This document shows positions 11,081-20,463 of a stretch of DNA of 64,000 nt, in pieces. The position numbers and the translations under genes are program-made. Every line of letters begins with the position of its first letter. Within the stretch, counting starts at the first letter, position 1. Below the pieces are notes generated by a model. That model saw only the letters and a list, made by a program, of their open reading frames with translations, ran no database searches and was not told the DNA's origin. Origin of the DNA: Paeniglutamicibacter psychrophenolicus (GTDB taxonomy: Bacteria > Actinomycetota > Actinomycetes > Actinomycetales > Micrococcaceae); assembly GCF_030812255.1 (NCBI RefSeq), contig NZ_JAUSSH010000011.1, forward strand, positions 62,001 to 126,000. The letters run 5' to 3'.

Positions 11081-11722
11081 ATGAGCAACGAAGTAGAACT
11101 TACCGCTGAAGAAAGCCAGGCTGCCCGTACCGTCTTCGGCGACCGCCTGGAGCTAGCAGAGCGTTACGTTCAGCACCTGGCCACCTCCGGCATGGAACGA
11201 GGCCTGCTGGGCCCTCGTGAGGTCCCACGGCTGTGGTCGCGGCATGTCTTGAACTGCGCCGTCGTTGCCAACCTGATCGACGAGGGTGCCCACGTTGCCG
11301 ACGTCGGCAGCGGCGCGGGGCTTCCGGGGCTGACCTTCGCCCTGGCCCGCGCCGACCTCGAATTGACCTTGATCGAGCCGCTGGAACGTCGTTGCATCTG
11401 GTTGCACGAAGTTGTTGAGGATCTTGGGCTTGGGAACGTTACCGTGATGCGCGGCCGGGCCGAACAGGTCGTGGAGCACGTGAATGCGGATTTCGCCACT
11501 GCTCGCGCGGTTTCGGCCTTGACGAACCTTGCCGGGCTCACCATCCCGCTGCTCCACGGCAAGGGCACTGTCTTGGCCATCAAGGGGCGCTCCGCGGCCG
11601 AGGAAGTCGACAAGGCGGCCAAGGTGATTCGCCGCCTGGGCGGAACCAAGACCGAGGTCGTGACGGTGGGCGAAGACATTCTCAGCGAACCGACGACCGT
11701 GGTGCGTATCAACGTAGGCTAG
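11081..11722 (+). CDS. rsmG: 16S rRNA (guanine527-N7)-methyltransferase RsmG
   Basis: 213-residue SAM-dependent methyltransferase (GidB) that modifies G527 of 16S rRNA; loss of RsmG gives low-level streptomycin resistance in many bacteria. The SAM-binding glycine motif VADVGSGAGLPG is at about residues 72-83. It is followed by LTLIEPLERRCIWL, and ARAVSALTNL lies further on. I start at ATG 11081 with AAGGA upstream rather than at the in-frame 11042. It is followed by parA, the usual rsmG-parA-parB order. Confidence 0.96.
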   Translation: MSNEVELTAEESQAARTVFGDRLELAERYVQHLATSGMERGLLGPREVPRLWSRHVLNCAVVANLIDEGAHVADVGSGAGLPGLTFALARADLELTLIEPLERRCIWLHEVVEDLGLGNVTVMRGRAEQVVEHVNADFATARAVSALTNLAGLTIPLLHGKGTVLAIKGRSAAEEVDKAAKVIRRLGGTKTEVVTVGEDILSEPTTVVRINVG

Positions 11723-11787
11723 CGCAATCGCGATAGGCTGTATCAGGTGGCTCCAAGCCACCTGTTGAGTTAGTAGAGAGAACCGTT

Positions 11788-12915
11788 TTGAAGCGTAGCG
11801 TTAACAAGATTCCACCGTTTGCAGCGCTTTTCGCTAGTTTTGGTTCATCAAACATTCAAGAACAACCTAAAGTAGTTGATTCATTAGAGGTTGAAACTGT
11901 TTCACGTGAAACAATTTTTACCGCGGCGCCGATTCTTGATGAGAGCGAAGCCGTGGAGTTAACGGATTCCGATGGGGAGGACATAGTGGTGGCGAAGGAA
12001 CCTGCGACAGTGCGAAATGTTTTCGATACCACCGACGACAGTTCTCCATTGGCTAGCCAGCTTGCCAGCGAGCATAAGCGTCGCGAAAAGCTGAGCGGGA
12101 GGAAACTGCCGAAGCCAGACACCACCCGATACATGACGGTCAGCAATCAGAAGGGTGGCGTCGGCAAGACGACCACCACGGTGAACATCGCTGCCGCCTT
12201 GGCCATTGCGGGACTCAACGTCTTGGTGATCGATATCGATCCGCAGGGGAATGCCTCGACTGCGCTGGGTATCGAACACCATGCGGACGTAGACAGCATC
12301 TACGATGTGCTCATCAATGACATGCCGTTGTCTGATGTTGTTGCCATTTGCCCGAACATCGACAACCTAACTGTCGCGCCAGCAACGATCCACCTGGCGG
12401 GTGCCGAAATTGAGTTGGTGTCCCTGGTTGCTCGCGAGCAACGGCTTCGTCGCGCACTGGAACAATATGCCCAGTACCGGGACGCAAACGGCATGGATCG
12501 GTTGGACTATGTCTTCATTGACTGCCCGCCAAGCCTGGGACTGCTGACGGTCAATGCGTTCGTGGCAGCGCGTGAAGTCTTGATTCCAATCCAGTGTGAG
12601 TACTACGCGCTGGAGGGACTGAGCCAGCTCCTGAAGAATATCGAGATGATCCAGAAGCACTTGAACTCGGACCTAACGGTTTCGACGATTCTTCTGACCA
12701 TGTACGACGGACGGACGAACCTCGCCGCACAGGTTGCTAGCGAGGTACGTGAACACTTCCCGAACCAGGTGCTCCAAGCTGTGATTCCACGAAGCGTACG
12801 GATCTCAGAGGCTCCCAGTTACCAGCAGACCGTCATTACGTACGATTCGAGTTCCACCGGTGCCCTTTCGTATTTGGAAGCAGCCGCGGAGATTGCGGAG
12901 CGAGGCAACAGCTAG
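11788..12915 (+). CDS. parA: Chromosome partitioning ATPase ParA (Soj)
   Basis: 375 residues from a TTG start (11788) with GAGAG seven bases upstream. The first ~115 residues are a low-complexity extension. The ParA core starts at MTVSNQKGGVGKTTTTVN (deviant Walker A near 120-129) and contains DIDPQGNASTALGI and DYVFIDCPPSLGLLTVNA. ParA moves ParB-bound origins using ATP-dependent nucleoid binding. A parS site is embedded in the N-terminal coding region and encodes V-S-R-E-T. The start is uncertain; an internal GTG near 11986 is an alternative. The 5' end is AT-rich compared with its neighbours. Confidence 0.93.
   Translation: MKRSVNKIPPFAALFASFGSSNIQEQPKVVDSLEVETVSRETIFTAAPILDESEAVELTDSDGEDIVVAKEPATVRNVFDTTDDSSPLASQLASEHKRREKLSGRKLPKPDTTRYMTVSNQKGGVGKTTTTVNIAAALAIAGLNVLVIDIDPQGNASTALGIEHHADVDSIYDVLINDMPLSDVVAICPNIDNLTVAPATIHLAGAEIELVSLVAREQRLRRALEQYAQYRDANGMDRLDYVFIDCPPSLGLLTVNAFVAAREVLIPIQCEYYALEGLSQLLKNIEMIQKHLNSDLTVSTILLTMYDGRTNLAAQVASEVREHFPNQVLQAVIPRSVRISEAPSYQQTVITYDSSSTGALSYLEAAAEIAERGNS
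11898..11913. promoter_or_regulatory. parS: parS site 1 (perfect), inside parA
   Basis: Exact TGTTTCACGTGAAACA palindrome, the bacterial ParB loading site, in the N-terminal coding part of parA. Confidence 0.95.
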
Positions 12916-13204
12916 CCTTCCCGAACCGGGCAACCCAGGTTGTTCGATCGGTGGCCGGTGTTGTGATGGTTCACAGTATTGTTTAGCCAAATGTTCTCGG
13001 AATAGGTTGTTTTAATGATTCCGCGTTCTGAAACGGTTTCTAGCACGGCATACCTGTTGACCTTGGGGTTGGTTAGGGGCAGAACCATCGCTTCTCAGCG
13101 GCGGGCGAGCCACACCCGTGAGCCGCGTCCTTAACAATCAATGGCCAGCCAGTAGAATTGCCTTGGGTCAAGGTAGTAACGGTGTCGAAAAGGAGTAACA
13201 TCCA

Positions 13205-14416
13205 ATGTCGGAAAAACGACGTGGTTTAGGACGAGGTCTAGGTGCGTTGATTTCGAGCAGCCCTGTCGTTGAGACTGAGGACGAAACGCCTAAGATTGTT
13301 TCACGTGAAACATCCAAGACGAAGACCGCGAGCTCGGCGAAGACCGCGGACCTGACCGCACCAAAGCGCAAAGCGTCGGGAACTGCCCCAAGCGCCAAGA
13401 AGGCTCGTCCCGTGGACATGTTCTTTGTCCCCGGAAAGACCGAGGAAGAAGTGGCGGCCGAAAAATCTGCCTCCACAACTTCTCCGTCCGCTGCGGCAAA
13501 AAAGCGTCGCGCTCAGATGCCGGGCCTCATTGCATCCTCAGGTCGAGCAGGGGAAGTCGACGTGGTTGAACCTGTCGACAACAACCTCGTTGACGTGCCT
13601 GGTGCCAGTTTCGCTGAGATCGCCGTTGATAAGATCCACCCAAACCGCAAGCAGCCCCGTTCCTACTTCGACGAAGAACACATGGACGAATTGGTCCATT
13701 CCATTCGCGAGGTGGGGCTGCTGCAGCCAATCGTCGTGCGGCCGTCGCGAGAGAACGACAAAGAGCCCTATGAGATTGTCATGGGTGAGCGTCGCTGGCG
13801 GGCTACCCAGGCAGCCGGCCTGACCACGATTCCAGCGATTGTCCGGGAAACACAGGACGATGATCTTCTTCGTGACGCCTTGCTGGAAAACCTGCACCGT
13901 TCGCAGCTCAATCCGCTCGAAGAGGCGGCCGCCTACCAGCAGCTGCTGAGCGAGTTCTCCTGCACGCAGGAAGTACTGTCGGAGCGTATCGGTCGCTCTA
14001 GGTCCCAAATCTCCAACACCATTCGACTCATGAAGCTACCCGCTCTTGTGCAGCGCAGAGTTGCAGTAGGAGTCATCTCCGCCGGGCACGCCCGTGCTCT
14101 GCTGGGGCTGGCCGATGTGGTTGAGATTGAAAAGTTGGCTCAGCGAATCGTCAATGAGGGTATGTCGGTGCGTGCCACGGAGGAAGCCGTCGCCATGAGC
14201 GATGGTCAACAAAAACCGCGGAAGGCGGCCGCGCCAAAGCAGACGCAGCGCCACGAGCGCCTCGATTTCTTGGCAACATCACTTTCTGATCGGCTTGATA
14301 CAAATGTCAAAATCTCACTCGGGGCCCGGAAGGGTCGAGTGAGCATTGAGTTCGCCAGCGTTGACGACCTGAACCGCATCATGGGGGTTTTGTCGCCGGA
14401 AGCAGAAGCCAAGTAG
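13205..14416 (+). CDS. parB: Chromosome partitioning protein ParB (CTP-dependent clamp)
   Basis: 403 residues. ParB binds parS, hydrolyses CTP and spreads as a sliding clamp to form the partition complex at the origin. The basic N-terminus (MSEKRRGLGRGLGALI) matches ParA-stimulating tails. The ParB/Srx CTPase region is at about 140-235, with GERRWRA near 193 and ENLHRSQLNPLEEAAAYQQL. The HTH and C-terminal dimer domain follow. A parS is embedded near codon 31 and again encodes V-S-R-E-T. The 289-bp gap from parA (12916-13204) is long for this pair and may hold a separate parB promoter; nothing else is evident there. Confidence 0.96.
   Translation: MSEKRRGLGRGLGALISSSPVVETEDETPKIVSRETSKTKTASSAKTADLTAPKRKASGTAPSAKKARPVDMFFVPGKTEEEVAAEKSASTTSPSAAAKKRRAQMPGLIASSGRAGEVDVVEPVDNNLVDVPGASFAEIAVDKIHPNRKQPRSYFDEEHMDELVHSIREVGLLQPIVVRPSRENDKEPYEIVMGERRWRATQAAGLTTIPAIVRETQDDDLLRDALLENLHRSQLNPLEEAAAYQQLLSEFSCTQEVLSERIGRSRSQISNTIRLMKLPALVQRRVAVGVISAGHARALLGLADVVEIEKLAQRIVNEGMSVRATEEAVAMSDGQQKPRKAAAPKQTQRHERLDFLATSLSDRLDTNVKISLGARKGRVSIEFASVDDLNRIMGVLSPEAEAK
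13297..13312. promoter_or_regulatory. parS: parS site 2 (perfect), inside parB
   Basis: Exact TGTTTCACGTGAAACA in the N-terminal coding region of parB, read as I-V-S-R-E-T. Confidence 0.95.
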
Positions 14417-14432
14417 CCGTGGCCCTCGAACT

Positions 14433-14466
14433 AGATTGCAGTGTTTCACGTGAAACACTGCAATCT
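14433..14466. promoter_or_regulatory. parS: parS site 3 within a 34-bp perfect palindrome after parB
   Basis: The core parS (14442-14457) is extended by nine matching bases on each side, giving a 17+17 perfect palindrome 17 bases after the parB stop. It is followed by CTTGATTT. The same DNA could serve as ParB loading site and as the parB terminator hairpin. Confidence 0.9.
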
Positions 14467-14886
14467 TGATTTAACGTGGCATCCAGCTGACGTTGGCGCC
14501 GACTGGATCGATTTTGCATCCTAGTCGGCCAGTTTCCAGATAGCCGCGGCGCTCACGTGATTGTAGCCGGCGCTTTCCCTCCAAACGGGTCGTCACCTTG
14601 GCCCATGTGGGCCAGACAGACGTCTGGCCGAGGCTCGGTTCACATTCACCGTCCCGCGGGCCTTCAGCAGCGTCCTGACGCCCCTGAGGGCCCATGAGAG
14701 GGCAGGGGAGCGGCCTTGGCGGATAAGAAGCCAATGTCTGGCCAGAACTGGTCCTCTAGACACTGAGGGCTCATGGGATTGGTTACTTCGAAGCTCCTTA
14801 CTGATTCCAGAACCCGTCCTTTTGGGGAACCGCTAGCCTAGGTAGGTCTTCATAGCCTGCGATCCCTGCAAGGCACCTTAGATATC

Positions 14887-15478
14887 GTGGATATTTGCTC
14901 CTGTGGGAGCCATCGATCTTGTTTGTGGGGAACCACCCCGGAAACACAAATATTCGCCTTGGACACCACCGGTGGCCTTGCTGGGAGCCACGTTGTCGTC
15001 TGTAGATGTCCGAGCCGATGCAGTGAGCCGTCCCGCCCGTGAGACGGAAGCGTTGCCCGGGCCGGATCGATGGGCACTGCGAATTTCCGGAAGCACATAC
15101 GGCTTCCATCCTGCCGGCGATCGATGGGCTGCTCTCGGAGCGCACGGGCGAGAAGCGTCTACAAGTGCTGCCAGAGCCCATGGGGCACGCCTGCTGCTCG
15201 ACGGTGCTCTGCCCGCTGTACCTGAGGAAGGACTTGCTCCAGCAGATAGGCCCCCGGCCCCGGCATCGACGTCGGCGTGGCCATCGACAGGATCGTGCAC
15301 GACAGCATCTTGATCGGCATCTGAAGAAGCAAAGGAAGCGAGAAGATCGGTGCCGTTCAGCATGGCAGGACGTGTCGGAAGCCAGTCGCCCCCGTTCAAG
15401 CTGCCGCCGGCCACCAAACGGCAAAGTCGATGGCACCAACGGGAGTAGTGAGTGGTTCCCCGAGCGCCGAATACCCAG
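14887..15478. mobile_element. IS21-like remnant, copy A
   Basis: 592 bp that aligns by eye with 17650-18232, strongest at both ends. The left end carries the complement of repeats resembling GGTGGTCCCC...AATATT. The right end carries CAACGG-type repeats followed by GCGCCGAATACCCAG. Such multiple subterminal repeats are typical of IS21-family ends. Just before the right end a frame reads GVAIDRIVHDSILIGI, which resembles the C-terminal part of the IstB helper ATPase. No istA remains. Probably an internally deleted, decayed element; the family assignment is an inference. Confidence 0.5.
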
Positions 15479-16001
15479 ATTCCTTTTGACGCGCGGCTTC
15501 TGGGGAAGATGGCAGTATTGCTAGCGTCAATATCGTCATTGTTAGCTCCCGCGCGGTGTTCCGGTATATCCGATGTGGATCGCACCCTTGATATCGTAAA
15601 ATTCCCAAGAGCTGGTGCTGGCCCAGCCATGTTTTGGACATCGATCTGCTTGGAGGGTGCATCCATTTAGCCGACTGCGAGCAGATTCTGACAGCCGTCC
15701 AGCCGTCCAATCGCTGCAGATCGGCGTAGATCGGGTCACCGGCGTGGACTCCTGGGCCACGATTTGTCTGCAAATTTTCTGTCGATCAGGTTCATGCCAA
15801 GACGACGCATGGTGATGCACCTTTGGGTGATCGTGCGGTGGCTCGTTTTCCAGGCTGTATCACTCGAGCAGGTGTTGTACCTCGGCCACGGCGTTTTTCC
15901 TGGACCATGCTCCGGCACAAGGGCCAGAATCGGGCCGGACATCAGAATCGTTCGCAGGGCAGTAACGAGGCATGACGGCGCCTGAGAAGGAAAGTGGCCG
16001 A

Positions 16002-16343
16002 ATGACCAAGTACCTGGTCTCGTTCGACGGTGAGGCCATGACGTTCCGCGAGAAGGACTGCGACTGGGTGGTCCGCGAAGCGCATGCCGTCATAGGCGAG
16101 GCCAAGACAGCAGGCGTGTACATCTTTAGTGGTGGGATCGATGGGGACCTCGGCCCGGTGCTCGTGGCCGTCGACGGCACCGTTGCCGAGGACACACACC
16201 CTGGGCACAAGGTGCCGAACGGCGGCTAAAGCGTTCTCGACCTGTCATCGCGTGAAGCCGCACTTGAACGGGCAACCAAGATTACCGTCGCATGCCACTG
16301 CTCCCAAGAGAATCTGTGGTTCCAATACGCCCGGGCAAGCTGA
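16002..16343 (+). pseudogene. YCII-family (DGPF domain) protein, interrupted by an in-frame stop
   Basis: From the ATG at 16002 the frame reads MTKYLVSFDGEAMTF, then VVREAHAVIGEAKTAGVY, then GGIDGDLGPVLVAVDG and KVPNGG, as in YCII-related proteins. A TAA at 16227-16229 replaces the codon expected in the GG-F-T-V-L-D-L motif. The same frame then continues SVLDLSSREAALERATKITV to ACHCSQENLWFQYARAS and stops at 16343. The total of 113 codons is the family's usual length. One nonsense change explains the loss, so inactivation is probably recent. YCII genes often accompany ECF sigma factors; none is visible here. Confidence 0.75.
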
Positions 16344-16788
16344 CCGAGGTATCCTGTGTCAACGTCGGTTGTGTATCGGGTTCCAGCAATGGTCGATTGA
16401 CATCGTGGATCGGGAGAATATCCCAGAGCGACGGCATATCACCGGTCCACTCATCGATCGGCGCCAGTTCGTATTGCCTCGAGTATGCGGCTCACTCATC
16501 CAACTCCGGCTGAATTTGGGTCTCTCGAAGAACGGCGCCATCTCCGGGAACCTGGCAATGGCGTCGGTTCGCACGATACGACGGGGCCGGCAAAGAAATT
16601 CTTTGGGCCGGCTGAGGCGCCCGTGCCCGGGGGCAAGCAAAGCTGGAAGGCCTGGGCGTACATTGGCGCCAGGATCTTGAATCTTACTTCAACGCATGCA
16701 TACAGCCAGCGTCGTCAGGGGAGACGTGCCCGCAACGTAGGCATCCCGGATGATAATGCGTGGAGGATAGTCGGGTCCTGAAATCAAA

Positions 16789-16804
16789 TGTTTCACGTGA
16801 AACG
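16789..16804. promoter_or_regulatory. parS: parS site 4 (one mismatch)
   Basis: TGTTTCACGTGAAACG, differing from the consensus only in the last base, in non-coding DNA. Confidence 0.85.
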
Positions 16805-17649
16805 CAGTCTCGTGGACGCTGTGGTTGGCATGGAACCTATTACTGATTGCATGCGACCACCCTGGACCGAATGAAACCGTCAAGGGTCGAACCATACGCA
16901 GAGGTACATTCCTGGCAGGTCACGTACCCATGGAAACTGAATCAACCGATCCAATTGGTGGGGGGTGCGATTACGGACTGTAGCTCCCAAGCTTGAGATT
17001 CAGTTCGAGAACCATCAACGAAGGGAATCTGTTGGTATCGGTTCGGTTCAGGGAGGCAAGGCAGACCGTCAACATCAATCAGCAAGGTGGGAATCTGGTT
17101 CCCTCGACGAAAAAGAATCCCACAAATGTTGATTGTTAGCCGTCATGCAAGGCCCTTCGACCCGACCACAGCCTAGGCTTCCGAAATTGCGCTTTAGCCT
17201 TCATGCCCGTCGGATGGCATCTCACCGACACCAGATGTGCCATTGGCGAGGAGGTATCCGTGCGCTACCGCGCCCTTGGGCGAACCGACAACCGGTTCGC
17301 TGAGTTTGAGGTTCCTCGGAACCGCTCCATTGGCGGACCCCTTCTTTTCGACTGCCGAGAAGAATGGGACACACCCAGAGTGTCAACCGATCGAAGAGTT
17401 GCTCGGTGAAGAGCGTCTGCACGAAATCGGGGCTGCCAACGACGTGGACGTCTTCGTGCCAGTCACGCAGTCCATGTACAACTTCACGGACATCTGGTCC
17501 GAGCACAGTCGAATTGTGCCAGGCGAGGATCGGTGTCTGGCGGGGGGCCACGTACGTCGGAACACGGTTGAGCGATTACGCGGTGTTCCCGTCCTACCGA
17601 CACCAGTACGAGGCGGAACTGTCGTAGGTCCGACGCCCATGTAGAGGGC

Positions 17650-18232
17650 ATGAATATTTGACTGCGTGGGGACCAGTAATATTGCGCGTGGAGACCACCG
17701 GGGAAAACCCGAATATTGTCCGTGGGAGCCACCAGTGGCATTGTCGGGAGCCGCTTTGCCGGCAGGCTGGTGGGTTCCGCGTCGTAAGCAGGTCCTGTCA
17801 GGACCGGTCGCCCCTAGAGGCTGCAGGGCACTGCCAACGACGGGAAGTGCACGGCGGACTCCGTCCTCCCGGCGATAGCGGAGCCGTTGCTCGGGACCCT
17901 GCCGGGAAGCGTGTCCGTAGGCGGCCCGCACCCAGGGAACGCCGCCGACGTCGGGCCCTGCATGTCCTGCACACTGCGTCTGCAGAAGGGTCGGCACCGG
18001 CGGCCCGGCTCCGGTGTCCACGCAGAGGATTGTCATGGACCGGGACGTCCACCACGCCATCCGGATCTGTGTAGGAATGCACACGTGAGGCTAGATGATC
18101 GGCTCCGTCCAGAATCAGGTGGAACCCGTTGGAGACCGGTGGCTCCCACGCGGGGAGGTACTAGTCCTCAACGGCAATATCAGTGGCCCCCAACGGCAAT
18201 AATGGGTGGTCCCCAAAGCGTCGAATACTCAG
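17650..18232. mobile_element. IS21-like remnant, copy B
   Basis: 583 bp related to 14887-15478. The left end has AATATT-containing repeats (complement of GGTGGTCTCC-type units). The right end has tandem CAACGGCAATA units separated by GTGGCCCCC and GGGTGGTCCCC, ending GCGTCGAATACTCAG, which aligns with copy A. The interior shares a patch around CCGGCGAT with copy A but has no open transposase frame. It is separated from copy A by about 2.2 kb containing the YCII pseudogene and a parS. Confidence 0.5.
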
Positions 18233-20213
18233 GCATCCACTTCCGTCAAACCGGAACCCACCCGTTCGTCGACGACCTCGTGCCCGAGGATCTGCCAACG
18301 GCCGATCACAGGCCGTCATCGGCCATCTGGTTCCTGCGCAACCGTGACAAGAGCGACGGTGTCCCATGCCGCGCTCCTTACCAATCGCCCCTCGTCGCTC
18401 AGGCGGCGGAATCACATTGAGGGCGGCACAGCTATTCGTGCCGTGCAGCGGGTTTCGACGGAGGGAATCGACCACACCCACCGTCGTCCGAAATTTCATC
18501 GGGCGGTCGCGGCAACAGCCCTTCCCGAAGAAGAGACAAAAGATCGGAAATCGCTCGATAGTTTCGACGTGGGTGCAGAACTATGTTTGGAAGTCGGCAG
18601 GCCGTAAAGACCCGCAAGACGCCCAGGGGAAGCAGCTAATCCGCGTTCCTGGACGTTCGTCAGTTGGAGGTGAGCGGATCGGAACCCATGATTCTTTTCG
18701 CTCAAACGGTTCGGTCGATCTGGACAATGTTGTGAAAGCTGAACACGAGAAACCGGTGACCTGGGGGAGACGCGGCCATTGATGTTTGGGCCACCGATAT
18801 TGGTGCGAGGTCCAGTAATCCTCAACAAGGGATTTTCACGGGCAGACATTGATTCCCTCCATTCCCGAACAGGTCTCCTCTGTAGCCAGATTTAGCTGTG
18901 GACGTTCGGGACCATGAACGCGTCGACATGGCTGCCAACGTGTAGCCGCTGCAGGCCGTCCGTCTGCGCGTACAGTCTGCAGGACGCCGCCGAAGTCGGT
19001 CAGTGGCGTCTTCTCCAGCCTCGCGCAGCCGATGGAGCGAATGTCCGATGGGAAGGCGCTTAGGGCTACCCCTGACGTACCCTCGCAATATGTATGAGAG
19101 GCAGCGTGGATGTCGTCCGAGAGCGCCGCGGGCGGCTCCCAAGAACGACAGACAAGCACGGCGCACTCTATGCCCACCTAACTGGGCAGGGAATGCATCC
19201 CGCCGAAGCGCTGCGAGCCGCCGTCGGCGAGGACCAATGAGCAGACGCGATCGTCGGAGAAAAATCAGATCGCGATGATGACGGAACATTGGTGCAGGGA
19301 ACGTCGATCCCGGAAGACCTCGTTCATGAAGGGAGGTGAACCGGCAACCGGCGTCGCTGTGGATGGAATCGGGTGCACGAGGCAGGACTATGACTGTCCT
19401 TCCCAAATGCCTCAGCTTAGAATCACCGGAAGTACCACTAAGGGCGTGTCCGCGTGGAGTCTCGGACGGGGCAACGAGGCCTGCCTTGGGCGCGGTGTCG
19501 ACAAGGGCAGTGCGGGTGGCACCCACAAAGGAAGCATTGTTGCGGGCCGTTGGAACCGCGGGCTGGATGTTTGTGGGACCAAACTTCAACCGGACTTGAT
19601 GGGATGACATCCCGAGCGTGAACCAATATATCGGTTCAGGATTCCATCTCTTCGCTGGAGCAATCGATCGTCAGTGCCGTACCAATTGCGAAACACTCAG
19701 GACGGGGATGAAACATGAATCGAAGTGAGGCTTCCAGACGCAACGAAGAACTTCTCTTGACTAGGGACCCGCCGGTCACTGGCGTGAGAGTCCGCCGGAT
19801 TTCCCGCACCTCGCACCTCGTTTCCGCTCAGGGATCACCTGTACCGATGCCCATTTCCCTGAACTGGCCTTCGCGGGGCAGAAATTGAAGCGCATTCGGC
19901 CACGGGGTACATCTGAGTTCCAGGCACTCGACATGCTCCGCCCGACCAACGAGAAGACGGGGGAAGCCGATCGCCCCGTCTATCCATTCGGACGATCGGG
20001 GACTATTGGAGAAATGCTTTGCACCCGCATCTCGACGCAGAGGAGTGGAGGATTCCCGCTTGGTGCGGTCCTCTTCATGACCGGACCGTAGTGCGCGCGG
20101 CTGCAGAATACGAAGGTGAAGAACCAGGCTCAGCGCACTCAGGGATTCCGAACAACGGGCCTTCTAATCCGCAGGCAAGCCGACGAGGCTGGTTCCACCC
20201 CGGAGAGGAAACA

Positions 20214-20393
20214 ATGAACGCGGAGGTGCGCCAGTGGGTTCCTCAGATCAGTAAACCTACCCCCGCCGCCACAGCCGGTCGGATTGATTCGGCAACCAGG
20301 AATGCTCTTCGGGATGACTCAACATTCGAATCTTCACCCGCGAATGTTTCACGTGAAACGTCGGCGAATGCGGCTAGCCCTCCTTCAGCCTGA
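20214..20393 (+). CDS. Doubtful small ORF containing a parS-encoded VSRET
   Basis: 59 codons from an ATG at 20214 preceded by GGAGAGGAAACA, a fair ribosome-binding site. The product (MNAEVRQWVPQISKPTPAAT, ending PANVSRETSANAASPPSA) matches no family I know. The near-parS at 20345 is read in the same frame as in parA and parB, giving V-S-R-E-T. It could be a remnant of a gene start carrying parS, or chance. Confidence 0.2.
   Translation: MNAEVRQWVPQISKPTPAATAGRIDSATRNALRDDSTFESSPANVSRETSANAASPPSA
20345..20360. promoter_or_regulatory. parS: parS site 5 (one mismatch)
   Basis: TGTTTCACGTGAAACG, 71 bp from the next perfect parS. Confidence 0.85.
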
Positions 20394-20431
20394 AGATGAA
20401 TACGGCGGGGATCGCGGCGGGGCCTCAAAAA

Positions 20432-20447
20432 TGTTTCACGTGAAACA
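20432..20447. promoter_or_regulatory. parS: parS site 6 (perfect)
   Basis: Exact TGTTTCACGTGAAACA, 16 bp before the left end of the inserted IS. Confidence 0.95.
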
Positions 20448-20463
20448 GGCAGGCGTAGTCACC

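Noticed and set aside
14552-14561. CACGTGA-containing sequence considered as another parS
   Set aside because: Flanks do not match the TGTTTC...GAAACA arms.
14600-14780. Short repeated pieces (GTCTGGCC, CTGAGGGC-CATG) after parB
   Set aside because: Two imperfect occurrences about 80 bp apart, irregular spacing; not a CRISPR array or clear repeat family.
14878-15666. 262-codon minus-strand frame in the gene-poor tract
   Set aside because: Spans the IS21-like remnant A, has no ribosome-binding site, family or consistent codon bias.
16861-16900. GGTTCGACCC-like complement considered as a tRNA T-arm
   Set aside because: No acceptor stem, D-arm or anticodon arm around it. No tRNA was found anywhere in the window.
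18822-19610. 262-codon minus-strand frame in the gene-poor tract
   Set aside because: No homology recognised, poor codon bias, no start signal; considered a chance frame in degenerate DNA.
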